A stretch of DNA of 19,610 nucleotides from CAYVSF01 sp046482855 (GTDB lineage Bacteria > Bacteroidota > Bacteroidia > Bacteroidales > UBA12077), in contig JAWOEH010000146.1 in assembly GCA_046482855.1 (NCBI GenBank), positions 1 through 19,610 of the forward strand. Direction: 5' to 3'. Below, in pieces: positions 8,284 to 15,393 of this stretch (within the stretch, counting starts at the first letter, position 1; each line of letters starts with the position of its first letter). The notes beneath the pieces were generated by a model, which saw nothing but the letters and a program-made list of their open reading frames with translations, was not told the origin of the DNA and ran no database searches. A program made the translations under genes and the position numbers.

Positions 8284-8951
8284 ATGAAAAAAAGTGTAAA
8301 GACTGCGGAGTTATTTTAGATGCTGAGATGGACGAGTGTCCCCTTTGTGGGCATCGTGAAGAAGAGTCGAAAAAAGAGAGCAAAGGATTAAAACTTCCAC
8401 GCAAAGGATTGATGTGGGAACTCTTCAGCATAATTTTAGGGGCAGCTGCCCTGATTATTTTGGTAACCGATTACGCCGGTGAAAGAACCCTGGAGTGGTC
8501 GGCCATACCCGTTGGCAGCATTGTTTATGTGTGGTTATTACTCACTTTTATGCATGTTTTTGGAGAGAGACATCTTTATTTTATGTTTTTCCTGCACTAT
8601 TTAAGCACCATTGGGCTATTAATCCTTATCGATAGTGTACACATCCCCATTACTTGGGTATATTCTCTGGGAATCCCCATAGCCACACTGGTATCACTTA
8701 GCCTGATAGCAGGTGCTGCCACGCTTCGCCGCTGCCGGTTTCCGGGTTTACAGCTACTGGGGCATTGGTTTGTTATTTTGGCTCTTTTCCCTGTAGGACT
8801 CCAAACAGCTATCAGCCTACATCTGGGCCAATTCCATTTAAGTTGGTCGCTTATTGCTTGTATCTCGCTTATTCCTGCAGCGCTATTGTTTTATTACCTG
8901 CATTACCGCATGAAACTCTGGATTGATTTACGCAATTACTTTCATGTGTAA
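8280..8951 (+). CDS. Zinc-ribbon membrane protein coupled to the acyltransferase (DUF6320-like)
   Basis: A 223-residue protein with a short N-terminal zinc ribbon (Cys6-x2-Cys9, then Cys20-x2-Cys23 in CPLCG), a charged linker, and about six hydrophobic segments from residue 46 to 215. The four cysteines should bind one zinc on the cytoplasmic side. The layout recalls DUF6320-type proteins, which I remember as neighbours of condensation-like acyltransferases, but I could not check this. The ATGA overlap with the acyltransferase shows tight co-expression, so it may anchor the enzyme or handle a membrane-bound substrate or product; that is inference. No catalytic motif is visible. Confidence 0.7.
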   Translation: MNEKKCKDCGVILDAEMDECPLCGHREEESKKESKGLKLPRKGLMWELFSIILGAAALIILVTDYAGERTLEWSAIPVGSIVYVWLLLTFMHVFGERHLYFMFFLHYLSTIGLLILIDSVHIPITWVYSLGIPIATLVSLSLIAGAATLRRCRFPGLQLLGHWFVILALFPVGLQTAISLHLGQFHLSWSLIACISLIPAALLFYYLHYRMKLWIDLRNYFHV

Positions 8952-8990
8952 GGCAAAAACAAGTCGGCAATTCGCCTAAAAACTTACATT

Positions 8991-9656
8991 ATGACTGACC
9001 AGGATAAAGCATTTTATGCCGATGGTTACCGGCACGGAAATCACATTGCAGAGAACGGCATTGATTCAAAATCGCTATACGAAGGAGTCCTCCCACACTA
9101 TGAGGAGATTAACGAACTCATAGCTATATTAATCGACTATGGCAAGCAGAACAATATTCATGTTGACTGTAAAGCCGGGTGCAGCTACTGTTGTAACCAA
9201 TCGGTATATGGCATGGAGCATGAATTCGACACACTGGCTACCTTCCTTACCACACACTGGACACTGGAGGAGCGAGAAGCACTGATTGAGAGAGCAAAGG
9301 CCAGGTATGCGCAAACCCAAAACCTCTCGAAAGAGGAACTGGCATTGCATAAATCGCCCTGCCCTTTTTTAAAAAACAACAAATGCAGTGTTTATGAGGT
9401 GCGTCCCATGGCCTGCAGAATTTATCTATCTACTTCCGTGTCCAGCTGCCGACATGAATACGAGACCCCATCAGCCCCCGATGCTTACCCGCAATTGCTA
9501 GATTTCCCATTGCGTGCCGGCAGATTAATGAATGAGGGCATGGTAGCCGCTTTAAAAGTAGGCGGGTACAAAAGTCGCGAATACCGGATTGAAGAAGGTA
9601 TTTTGGCATTCCGCTTTAGTCTGTTGGATGAGCCCGATGTTGCACCTGGCAACTAG
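8991..9656 (+). CDS. YkgJ-family cysteine-cluster protein (CxxxCxxCC)
   Basis: A 221-residue cytoplasmic protein of the YkgJ / CxxCxxCC family (PF03692). Key residues are Cys60, Cys64, Cys67 and Cys68 in CKAGCSYCC, then Cys124 (PCPFL), Cys132 (KCSVYEVRPMAC), Cys142 and Cys153. These eight cysteines and the phrase YEVRPMACR are the family signature; members are believed to bind zinc or an iron-sulfur cluster, but their biochemical role is not settled. It follows the zinc-ribbon gene by 39 bp on the same strand, so it may be co-transcribed, yet no functional link is evident. No signal peptide or membrane segment. The start ATG at 8991 leaves a normal N-terminus. It converges with the thioredoxin gene 24 bp away. 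Confidence 0.88.
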   Translation: MTDQDKAFYADGYRHGNHIAENGIDSKSLYEGVLPHYEEINELIAILIDYGKQNNIHVDCKAGCSYCCNQSVYGMEHEFDTLATFLTTHWTLEEREALIERAKARYAQTQNLSKEELALHKSPCPFLKNNKCSVYEVRPMACRIYLSTSVSSCRHEYETPSAPDAYPQLLDFPLRAGRLMNEGMVAALKVGGYKSREYRIEEGILAFRFSLLDEPDVAPGN

Positions 9657-9664
9657 AGTGCCAG
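9646..9664. terminator. Short hairpin at the convergent gene junction
   Basis: Arms CTGGCA (9646-9651) and TGCCAG (9659-9664) flank a 7-base loop that contains the YkgJ stop codon, between two convergent genes whose stops are 24 bp apart. An overlapping alternative hairpin is GTTGC/GCAAC at 9639-9653. No T-tract follows on either strand, so a terminator role is weakly supported. Confidence 0.25.
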
Positions 9665-9680
9665 AAGCCTAAAAAAATTA

Positions 9681-10280
9681 TCAGGGAGTCGTCCTCAACA
9701 GCTCATCAAGCAATTCCCTGACTTGCTTACTATTCCAGTTGGCTGCACCCTCCTCACGGGTAATCACCTTGCCCTGCTTATCTAATAAAAAGGTGGTAGG
9801 CAATACATTGTAGGCCAGCTCGCCAGAGGGTGGCTGTGTCATTTTGTAAACCGGGAAAACATATCCATTGTCCTGTATGTAGGGCGTTATTTTATCGAAG
9901 GACTCATTGGAAACAACCAAAAAGTGAACTTTATTACCATAATCGGCATACAACTTATCCAGTGAAGGCATTTCAGCACGACACGGAGGACACCATGTGG
10001 CCCAAAAATTTATTAATATAGGTTTCCCTATGTATTCCTGCAATTGAAAGTTTTCACCAGCAGAGTTGATGAAGTGAAAATTATCCGATGAGGTGATGCC
10101 TTTAGGCGCTTCTTGTTCCGATACACCAACAAACAGCATTCTTACCTGCGAGGTTACGGTCATAATCTCTTTGCGTGTTGCCGGAATTAACAACGCAATA
10201 ATAAATAAATAGAAGAAAACATCGGAGATCTTTCCGAATAAGGACTTCTTCTTAAATTTTAACCACCATTTTTTAAGCAT
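9681..10280 (-). CDS. TlpA/ResA-like membrane-anchored thioredoxin
   Basis: A 199-residue protein with a very basic N-terminus (residues 1-17), one membrane anchor at about 19-34, and a periplasmic thioredoxin-like domain from about 60. The active site is WCPPC (Cys97, Cys100) inside NFWATWCPPCRAEMPSL, and the cis-proline is Pro161 in NVLPTTFLLD, both matching TlpA/ResA/AlkHP-type disulfide reductases. Such proteins reduce periplasmic disulfides, for example apocytochrome c or other envelope proteins; no cytochrome maturation gene is nearby, so the partner is unknown. There is no lipobox. The gene stands 115 bp after the MATE stop codon on the same strand, so it may have its own promoter, though no exact TAnnTTTG box was found in that gap. 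Confidence 0.92.
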   Translation of the reverse strand: MLKKWWLKFKKKSLFGKISDVFFYLFIIALLIPATRKEIMTVTSQVRMLFVGVSEQEAPKGITSSDNFHFINSAGENFQLQEYIGKPILINFWATWCPPCRAEMPSLDKLYADYGNKVHFLVVSNESFDKITPYIQDNGYVFPVYKMTQPPSGELAYNVLPTTFLLDKQGKVITREEGAANWNSKQVRELLDELLRTTP

Positions 10281-10395
10281 ATGAATATTTATAACTGATT
10301 AAAAACTACTTAACACAAAAACAGCCCCATAAAACAACATATAAAGCTATGTAAATATACCAAATTAAATGTAATTACAAGAAAAGGTTCATGAC

Positions 10396-11760
10396 TCAGG
10401 AAGATTCCTGCAGCGATAAGGTAGTATGCCATTCGCGATAAATGAGTACAAAACAAACGATCGCTGCCACGCTATCGGCAATAGGACCGGCTATCCAAAT
10501 GCCTTTTAACCCAAAATAATTAGGCAAAAGAAAAAGTAAAGGAATCAGAATGAATACCTGACGCAGGAGGCTCAAAAAAGTAGCCACAGGAGCTTTACCT
10601 ATAGATTGAAAGTAACTGCCCACAATTACCTGAAAACCTATAATGGGCAGGGCCAATGAAAAAAGCCGCAAACCCTGCACACCATATTGACGAAGCAAAA
10701 GATTATCATCATTAAAAAGCATAATTATTTGTTCCGGAAAGAGTTGTATCACAGCCCAACTACCAACAGAAAAAAGTGTAGCTGCAATAAGTCCTAATTT
10801 TAGTGTCTCTTTTACCCGATGCATTGCCTTTGCGCCATAGTTAAAACCGATGATAGGTTGAGAAGCCATATTTAGTGCTACAACACTCATTACGACCAAT
10901 ACCATCACACTCATCACAATGCCCATAGCTCCTACGGCAATATCGCCGCCAAATACAATTAACTGACGGTTAATAATTGCTTGTACGGCGCTGTTAGCCA
11001 ATTGCATAAAAAATGGCGCCATTCCTACTGAGATAATCAACTTAACAATAGGCCATTGAAAGTTTATAGAACGCCATTGCAAAGGTACCACGCATCGTTT
11101 GCTCCGAAAATGAATAAGCACCCAAAGTGTTAGGGAAGCCATGGAGGTAAAAGTAGCCCAGGCCGCCCCCTTTACGCCCATCTTAAAAACAAAAATAAAC
11201 AGGGCATCCAGAGGAATGTTGATTCCTGCTGTTATAAGCATGGAATACATAGCAATACGGGCATTCCCCTCGGAGCGAATAATATTGTTCAGGGCAAATC
11301 CAAGACTTTGAAACACCACACCCAGCAAAATGATGTTTAAATAATCGTTAGCATACTCAATTGTAGCATCCGTAGCTCCAAACCACTGTAAAAGAGGTTC
11401 CTTAATGAAATACCCAACTATCGATATACCTATGGAAACAAAAGTTACCATAAGCACCACATTTCCCAGGATGTCACTCGCTTCCTTATGATTTTTTCGG
11501 CCCAGAGCGATGGATAATTGTATGCTTCCGCCAATACCAAAGAGCATATTAAAAGCCATCATGATAATCATAATGGGGAACACGGCGGTAACGCCACTAA
11601 GAGCCTCAGCATCTACGCCTTGTCCGATAAACATACGGTCGACAATGTTATATAGCGAGGTGGCAATCACCCCTGCAAATGCCGGCCAAAAAAAGCGCCA
11701 CAAAAGCTTACTAACTGGCGTGTGCCGCAGCTCTTCAAGTCTATCCCTATTTTGTTCCAT
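10396..11760 (-). CDS. MATE-family multidrug/Na+ antiporter
   Basis: A polytopic protein of 454 residues with about twelve membrane helices in two similar halves, the normal MATE (MatE, NorM/DinF-like) size and plan. Characteristic segments are LLWRFFWPAFAGVIATSLYN, the VDRMFIGQGVDAEALSGVTAVFP segment after TM1, and INRQLIVFGGDIAVGAMGIVMS plus ASQPIIGFNYGAK at the start of the second half. It would export cationic drugs or metabolites in exchange for Na+ or H+. The reading frame stays open for 30 codons upstream (to 11850), but I choose the ATG at 11760 because MEQNRDRLEELRHTPVSKLLW is the family-like N-terminus and a -7 box lies just upstream at 11768-11775. A beta-lactamase gene precedes it by 120 bp. 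Confidence 0.93.
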   Translation of the reverse strand: MEQNRDRLEELRHTPVSKLLWRFFWPAFAGVIATSLYNIVDRMFIGQGVDAEALSGVTAVFPIMIIMMAFNMLFGIGGSIQLSIALGRKNHKEASDILGNVVLMVTFVSIGISIVGYFIKEPLLQWFGATDATIEYANDYLNIILLGVVFQSLGFALNNIIRSEGNARIAMYSMLITAGINIPLDALFIFVFKMGVKGAAWATFTSMASLTLWVLIHFRSKRCVVPLQWRSINFQWPIVKLIISVGMAPFFMQLANSAVQAIINRQLIVFGGDIAVGAMGIVMSVMVLVVMSVVALNMASQPIIGFNYGAKAMHRVKETLKLGLIAATLFSVGSWAVIQLFPEQIIMLFNDDNLLLRQYGVQGLRLFSLALPIIGFQVIVGSYFQSIGKAPVATFLSLLRQVFILIPLLFLLPNYFGLKGIWIAGPIADSVAAIVCFVLIYREWHTTLSLQESS

Positions 11761-11767
11761 GAAGCTG

Positions 11768-11775
11768 CAAAAGTA
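11768..11775 (-). promoter_or_regulatory. Candidate -7 box for the MATE gene
   Basis: On the minus strand this reads TACTTTTG, an exact TAnnTTTG match, ending 7 bp before the chosen ATG at 11760. Transcription would begin essentially at the start codon, which supports the shorter MATE protein. Confidence 0.5.
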
Positions 11776-11788
11776 GCAAAATATAACA

Positions 11789-11805
11789 GAGTTATTGATT
11801 AACTC
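11789..11805. promoter_or_regulatory. 17-bp dyad where the MATE upstream promoter box would lie
   Basis: GAGTTA (11789-11794) and TAACTC (11800-11805) are perfect inverted arms around TTGAT. The dyad begins 13 bp upstream of the -7 box, covering the place where the -33 box should be. A dimeric repressor or activator bound here could control the transporter. Only the symmetry and position support this. Confidence 0.35.
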
Positions 11806-11880
11806 CGATGAATAAAATTTACGCTCTCTCCAAATCGTTACACGCAACAACCTGCCTTTTTCTATCTGTCAAGATAATTA

Positions 11881-12633
11881 TCACAGATCCTTCAATAAAT
11901 GGGTATCAGCAAGTCGTTTGGTATGCACCAATACCTCCCTTCCTCCAGGCAATCCATGCCCGGGAACCACCAACAAATCAGCTTCAGTATAGGTATCAAG
12001 CAAGCGCTGTATTGTTGCCGGCCAGGCGTTTACATTGGCATCGGCAAGGTTGCCCAGGCCCCGGGAACGTGCAGATTTAACCAGGCATCCGCCAAACAAA
12101 ATATGCTGATGGGGGCAATAGACAGTAATATTGTCTTCGGTATGTCCCGCACCCGGATACCTGCAAATAAGGGTATCGTCCTGAAATACCAATACATATT
12201 CCTCCTCAAAACTTTCGGTGGGTACAGGCAAGCGGTTCTGCTGACAAAGGGCTATAGTCTTAGCTCCTCCCAGTGAAGGGATTCCTCGTTCATGCACATA
12301 GGGCAACCCACCGATACAATCGTTGTGAAAATGCCCTACAATTACCAAATCAATAGCAAGTGACATTTGCTCTTCCAAATGGCTGATCAGTTTGTGGGTT
12401 TTGCCTGTATCCATGGGTGTATCCACAATTACGGCATGTCCCTTCTTTACATACACCAGCCCATTGCTTGGAAAGCGTCCGTACTTTGGACTCACGTCCC
12501 ATGTAACATGCTGATATACCGAATCGCGCAAAAGGTGCAGCTGAATATCTTTGCCAATAACTATGGTGGAATCATTTTGCCCCAACAAAGGCAAAGCGAA
12601 AAACAAAAGCGGTAACAAAAGAAGCTTTTTCAT
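11881..12633 (-). CDS. bla: Class B1 metallo-beta-lactamase (CcrA-like), secreted
   Basis: A 250-residue protein with a signal peptide (MKKLLLLPLLFFALPLLGQ, cleavage near residue 18) and a metallo-beta-lactamase fold. All class B1 zinc ligands are present: His101, His103 and Asp105 in GHFHNDCIGGL, His164 in GAGHTEDN, Cys183 in LFGGCLVKS, and His226 in VVPGHGLPGG. The B1 substrate-binding Lys186 (three after the cysteine) and Asn195 in GLGNLADANVNAWP also match. The Cys after the HxHxD motif and the following IGGL resemble Bacteroides CcrA/CfiA. The expected role is zinc-dependent hydrolysis of beta-lactams in the periplasm; activity and spectrum are not shown by sequence. The start lies 11 bp from a 28-bp copy of the GH92 3' end (12645-12672), so the promoter inherited from an earlier arrangement may have changed. 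No TAnnTTTG box is seen upstream. Confidence 0.92.
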   Translation of the reverse strand: MKKLLLLPLLFFALPLLGQNDSTIVIGKDIQLHLLRDSVYQHVTWDVSPKYGRFPSNGLVYVKKGHAVIVDTPMDTGKTHKLISHLEEQMSLAIDLVIVGHFHNDCIGGLPYVHERGIPSLGGAKTIALCQQNRLPVPTESFEEEYVLVFQDDTLICRYPGAGHTEDNITVYCPHQHILFGGCLVKSARSRGLGNLADANVNAWPATIQRLLDTYTEADLLVVPGHGLPGGREVLVHTKRLADTHLLKDL

Positions 12634-12644
12634 GGTGACAACTT

Positions 12645-12672
12645 AATTATTTCGTCATATAAAACACCAGCT
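12645..12672. repeat. 28-bp direct repeat, copy A (fragment of GH92 3' end)
   Basis: Identical over 28 bp to 15394-15421 in the same orientation. It begins AATTATTTCGTCATAT and ends CACCAGCT. On the minus strand it reads as the last codons of the GH92 protein (LVFYMTK) with its stop codon at 12649-12647, although no GH92 gene is attached here. It is the left boundary of the 12673-15393 segment. Confidence 0.9.
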
Positions 12673-12772
12673 TCCCGATTTGGCAAGTTGGAAAATCCTT
12701 GTCGATATTTTTACGCATTCTCACAGGTCTGAAGAGCTTGGTAAATCGTTTACAGTTACCAATGCTCGTAGT

Positions 12773-14470
12773 TTATACATTATTCAATTCATCCATCAAT
12801 GCTCTTCGCTGAGGATATTTTTCCCGTAAAGTAGCAATAGTACTATTGGCTTTGTCACGCCCGCCTATTTTTATCATTCGCCTTAAATACCTGCAAGCTT
12901 CCTGATAATGTTTTCGCCCAACACTCCTTTCCATGTATTTCATTACTCCGCTGGCATACATATCAATAATTTCATCAGCATAATCCGTCGAAAGGTATTC
13001 TTCATATTGCTCAATCATCATAAGATCAGGCGTTTTCCTAACCATTTCCAATAACCGTCCCCACCATTGTTCTCTAATAAAGATCTGTGATATCAGATAA
13101 TAATCAGGCCAGCGATTCTTGGTAGAGGCCTCCTCTAAAACCCCTTCGATAAATTCTTTCCAATTTTCAGGTGCAACATGCTCTTTTACTATCTGGTAAT
13201 AATCTTGCTCATTCCGGAAATTATCAATGAGCAAATACCGGGCATATTCAATAATTTTTGCAGTATTGCCTTGTTCCTGTGCAATTTTGAGTAACCAATC
13301 ATACCACTCTTTGGCTAACCCGGGTTTATGATCCATATCATGCTCCACACCATCCTGAGCCAGTTTATTCGCCTTTTCATAATCCTCCCGGGTCATGGCT
13401 TGTTGAATGGCTTCACGCCTGAGATTTGGGTTGGTAATATGTTGTTCCAGATATTGACTGGCTTCTGCCTGGCTCTTTGTTTTTGTAAGAACCTCGTATT
13501 TTATAGATTGAATTTCTTCCTTATAAAATTCAGACTGATGTTCTTTTTCTAATTGTTGAAAAATGAGCTCTGTCTCTTCTTTAGTTTTAACCAAATGTGC
13601 TGCAATCCTTAAAATGCCAAGGTGCCAGTCCCATCCTTCGTATATTTCTTTGTCAAATGCTGTAAAACAATACGCAATAATCTGTTTGCGCAATGGTTCA
13701 TTATTGCTGATTTGCGCCAATTGGGTCAAAATATCAAACCCATCATCGATGCAGCCACCAATATCGCCGCCGCTGTCGTCGGCAAACTGAAGGGCTTCGG
13801 TCATCTGTTCCATTACTGCTGTACTGATATAAAATGCACTTTGGTAAATTTGCCCTTCCATTTGTTTTCGGGCAGTATCAAGCAGTTGGTCAACTGCCAT
13901 TGCCACATGTCGTATCGACGACCAATTTATAAATCCGTATCTGTCGGAGGCTGTCTGTAAGATGGATTTCACTTGTTTTGCATACATCGCCTTAGATTCA
14001 CTGCTGTTTAAATGAGCAAATGAGGCCATGAACATGTTACGAAATGCCCGGTCTTGTTCCGCCTTTTTCCTGATAAACTCCTTAAGTTCGTCATGCGAGG
14101 CCTGGTCCAACAGCTCATTTATTTTATCGGCAATGGTTTTCCGTTTCTTGCGTGGCTTATTTTTTGTCGTATTTAATTTTTTCGTGATCTCCAGTTCATT
14201 CTGCAGGAGGAAAAAAATAACGGCTGCCACATGCTTGCATACCGGCCCCATATCGTAAGGGCAATCACAAACATATTCGGTTATTGTATCGCTGCAAAGG
14301 CTGATTTGCACCGTATAATTTTCGGTTCCTTCCACGATAAATTCATATTCCCCGGGGCCAAGCACATCGGGTTCCTGCACACGGCCGTTTTTAAAATACC
14401 AAAGGCCCCTGTTTAGTATAGTTTCGTTAATGTATTGTTCAAATTCGTTTAATGGTATTTGCAACATCAT
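12773..14470 (-). CDS. SWIM zinc-finger family protein
   Basis: A 565-residue cytoplasmic protein. Near the N-terminus is a SWIM zinc finger, CxC-x7-CxH: Cys68, Cys70, Cys78 and His80 in VCDCPYDMGPVCKHVAA. SWIM fingers bind DNA or proteins. A basic stretch (KNKPRKKRKT, about residues 103-112) follows, and then about 440 residues of almost entirely alpha-helical sequence that reads like TPR/HEAT-type repeats (for example the pieces around AKEWYDWLLKIAQEQG and YLEQHITNPNLRREAIQQAM). No helicase motor is attached, unlike the SWIM-SNF2 proteins, with which such proteins sometimes sit. Its stop is 12772 side; it starts 7 bp after the KilA-N gene's stop, so the two form one unit. Function is unknown. 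It lies inside the repeat-bounded segment. Confidence 0.88.
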   Translation of the reverse strand: MMLQIPLNEFEQYINETILNRGLWYFKNGRVQEPDVLGPGEYEFIVEGTENYTVQISLCSDTITEYVCDCPYDMGPVCKHVAAVIFFLLQNELEITKKLNTTKNKPRKKRKTIADKINELLDQASHDELKEFIRKKAEQDRAFRNMFMASFAHLNSSESKAMYAKQVKSILQTASDRYGFINWSSIRHVAMAVDQLLDTARKQMEGQIYQSAFYISTAVMEQMTEALQFADDSGGDIGGCIDDGFDILTQLAQISNNEPLRKQIIAYCFTAFDKEIYEGWDWHLGILRIAAHLVKTKEETELIFQQLEKEHQSEFYKEEIQSIKYEVLTKTKSQAEASQYLEQHITNPNLRREAIQQAMTREDYEKANKLAQDGVEHDMDHKPGLAKEWYDWLLKIAQEQGNTAKIIEYARYLLIDNFRNEQDYYQIVKEHVAPENWKEFIEGVLEEASTKNRWPDYYLISQIFIREQWWGRLLEMVRKTPDLMMIEQYEEYLSTDYADEIIDMYASGVMKYMERSVGRKHYQEACRYLRRMIKIGGRDKANSTIATLREKYPQRRALMDELNNV

Positions 14471-14477
14471 TCTAGTA

Positions 14478-15200
14478 TTATTTTTTTGAATCCGTATTTT
14501 CGGTTTTTGCTTTGTTCTGCAGTTTTTTCATTCCTCCTGCATAATCTGTTGTAAGGAGTTTCATCTGTTCAATGGCCATTTGGTTAAGATGGCGTAATCT
14601 GTCGGGCTGTGTTAGGTTTTCTTTTATCAGGTAAGCATTGATGTTTTCAAGGTTAGCCAGGCACACCAGTTGGCTCGCATTGGCATAGTCGCGTATGTTC
14701 CCATTGTTGCCCGGGTTTTCTTCACGCCATTGTTTGGCCGTTTTTCCAAACAAGGCCATATTGAGCACATCGACTTCGGAGGCATAAATCCGGTTCACCT
14801 GTTCTTTGCTCAAACTATCGGGTATCAGGTTTTCTTTTATGGCATCGGTATGTATGCGGTAATTAATTTTAGTAAGACTGCGCTTCACATCCCAATCGAG
14901 CGTTTTTTTCTCCTGCTCTTTCAGTCGCTGAAATTCTTTAAGCAAGTAAAACTTAAACTCAACCGATACCCAAGATGCAAATTCCAGCGCCAAATCCCTG
15001 TGTGCATAAGTGCCCCCATATCTGCCCGATTTAGAATGTAGGCCTATGGCATTTGTTGTTTCAGTCCATTTTAACGGAGATAACACAAAATGATTATACC
15101 CGGCTTCATTTTTAAACTTGTCGAATTCGACCAGTTTAAAATCAGGATTATGTAATTTTTCCCATAATCCGAGCAATTCGAAGGTATTCTTGCTACGCAT
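14478..15200 (-). CDS. KilA-N domain protein, N-terminally truncated reading frame
   Basis: From the first ATG (15200) this encodes 240 residues, but it begins in the middle of the KilA-N domain (PF04383): MRSKNTFELLGLWEKLHNP is followed by VEFDKFKNEAGYNHFVLSPLKW and SGRYGGTYAHRDLALEFASWVSVEFKFYLLKEFQRLK, the conserved core, to about residue 95. The rest (about 96-240) is helical and charged, including EVDVLNMALFGKTAKQW, a C-terminal part common in bacterial KilA-N proteins. KilA-N is a DNA-binding module frequent in phages, plasmids and large DNA viruses. The first 33 or so residues of the domain are encoded upstream in the same frame without a start codon, so the gene may be inactive or use an unusual start. 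It stands 7 bp before the SWIM gene. Confidence 0.75.
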   Translation of the reverse strand: MRSKNTFELLGLWEKLHNPDFKLVEFDKFKNEAGYNHFVLSPLKWTETTNAIGLHSKSGRYGGTYAHRDLALEFASWVSVEFKFYLLKEFQRLKEQEKKTLDWDVKRSLTKINYRIHTDAIKENLIPDSLSKEQVNRIYASEVDVLNMALFGKTAKQWREENPGNNGNIRDYANASQLVCLANLENINAYLIKENLTQPDRLRHLNQMAIEQMKLLTTDYAGGMKKLQNKAKTENTDSKK

Positions 15201-15299
15201 CCAGTTTTTAACAATATCTGCGGGTGCTTCGGGATTTTTATATTTTGCAATATCGGTTATGCGAATATAATTATTTTTACTGGTGTCAGGGTTAAAAAT
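15201..15299 (-). pseudogene. Start-less upstream part of the KilA-N domain
   Basis: The KilA-N frame continues 33 codons upstream of the ATG at 15200 and encodes the missing beginning of the domain (NNYIRITDIAKYKNPEAP, then ADIVKNW joined to MRSKNT). It opens after a TAA at 15302-15300 and has no ATG, GTG or TTG. A neighbouring frame from a GTG at about 15330 reads VPVVEYVVKQFKFLTLTP and could be joined to it by a single-base shift near 15285. This looks like 5' damage close to the element boundary. Confidence 0.65.
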
Positions 15300-15393
15300 T
15301 TAAATTGCTTCACTACGTATTCAACGACAGGCACTTAAGGGAGGCTTGGGGCCTTTTCAAGAAAAGATATCTTGCTTATTTTCCATAATTAAC

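Larger units (their letters stand above)
12673..15393. mobile_element. Candidate insertion bounded by 28-bp direct repeats
   Basis: A 2.72 kb segment lies between the two repeat copies. It holds a SWIM zinc-finger gene and a KilA-N gene lacking a start codon, both on the minus strand, plus short non-coding ends (about 100 bp left, 94 bp right). The repeat equals the 3' end of the GH92 gene, so insertion left that gene intact, as site-specific elements do at gene ends. KilA-N genes are typical of phages and mobile DNA. No integrase, transposase, or convincing terminal inverted repeats are seen inside, so the mechanism is unproven; recombination at a former GH92 duplicate would also explain the repeat. 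Confidence 0.45.

Noticed and set aside
11761..11850. 30-residue longer N-terminus of the MATE protein
   Set aside because: Those residues are not family-like and include the promoter box and dyad; the ATG at 11760 gives the normal MATE start.
11864..11888. Dyad ATCTGT/ACAGAT around GATAATTATC at the beta-lactamase stop codon as an intrinsic terminator
   Set aside because: The stem is short, the inner palindrome leaves an awkward loop, and no T-tract follows on the minus strand.
14670..15041. Plus-strand frame opposite the KilA-N gene
   Set aside because: Shadow of the KilA-N frame; the KilA-N core motifs on the minus strand are decisive.
12689..15385. TGGAAAAT near the left end and its reverse complement near the right end of the repeat-bounded segment as possible terminal inverted repeats
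   Set aside because: Only 8 bp match, and they lie at unequal distances (16 and 8 bp) from the repeat copies, so they are not convincing element ends.
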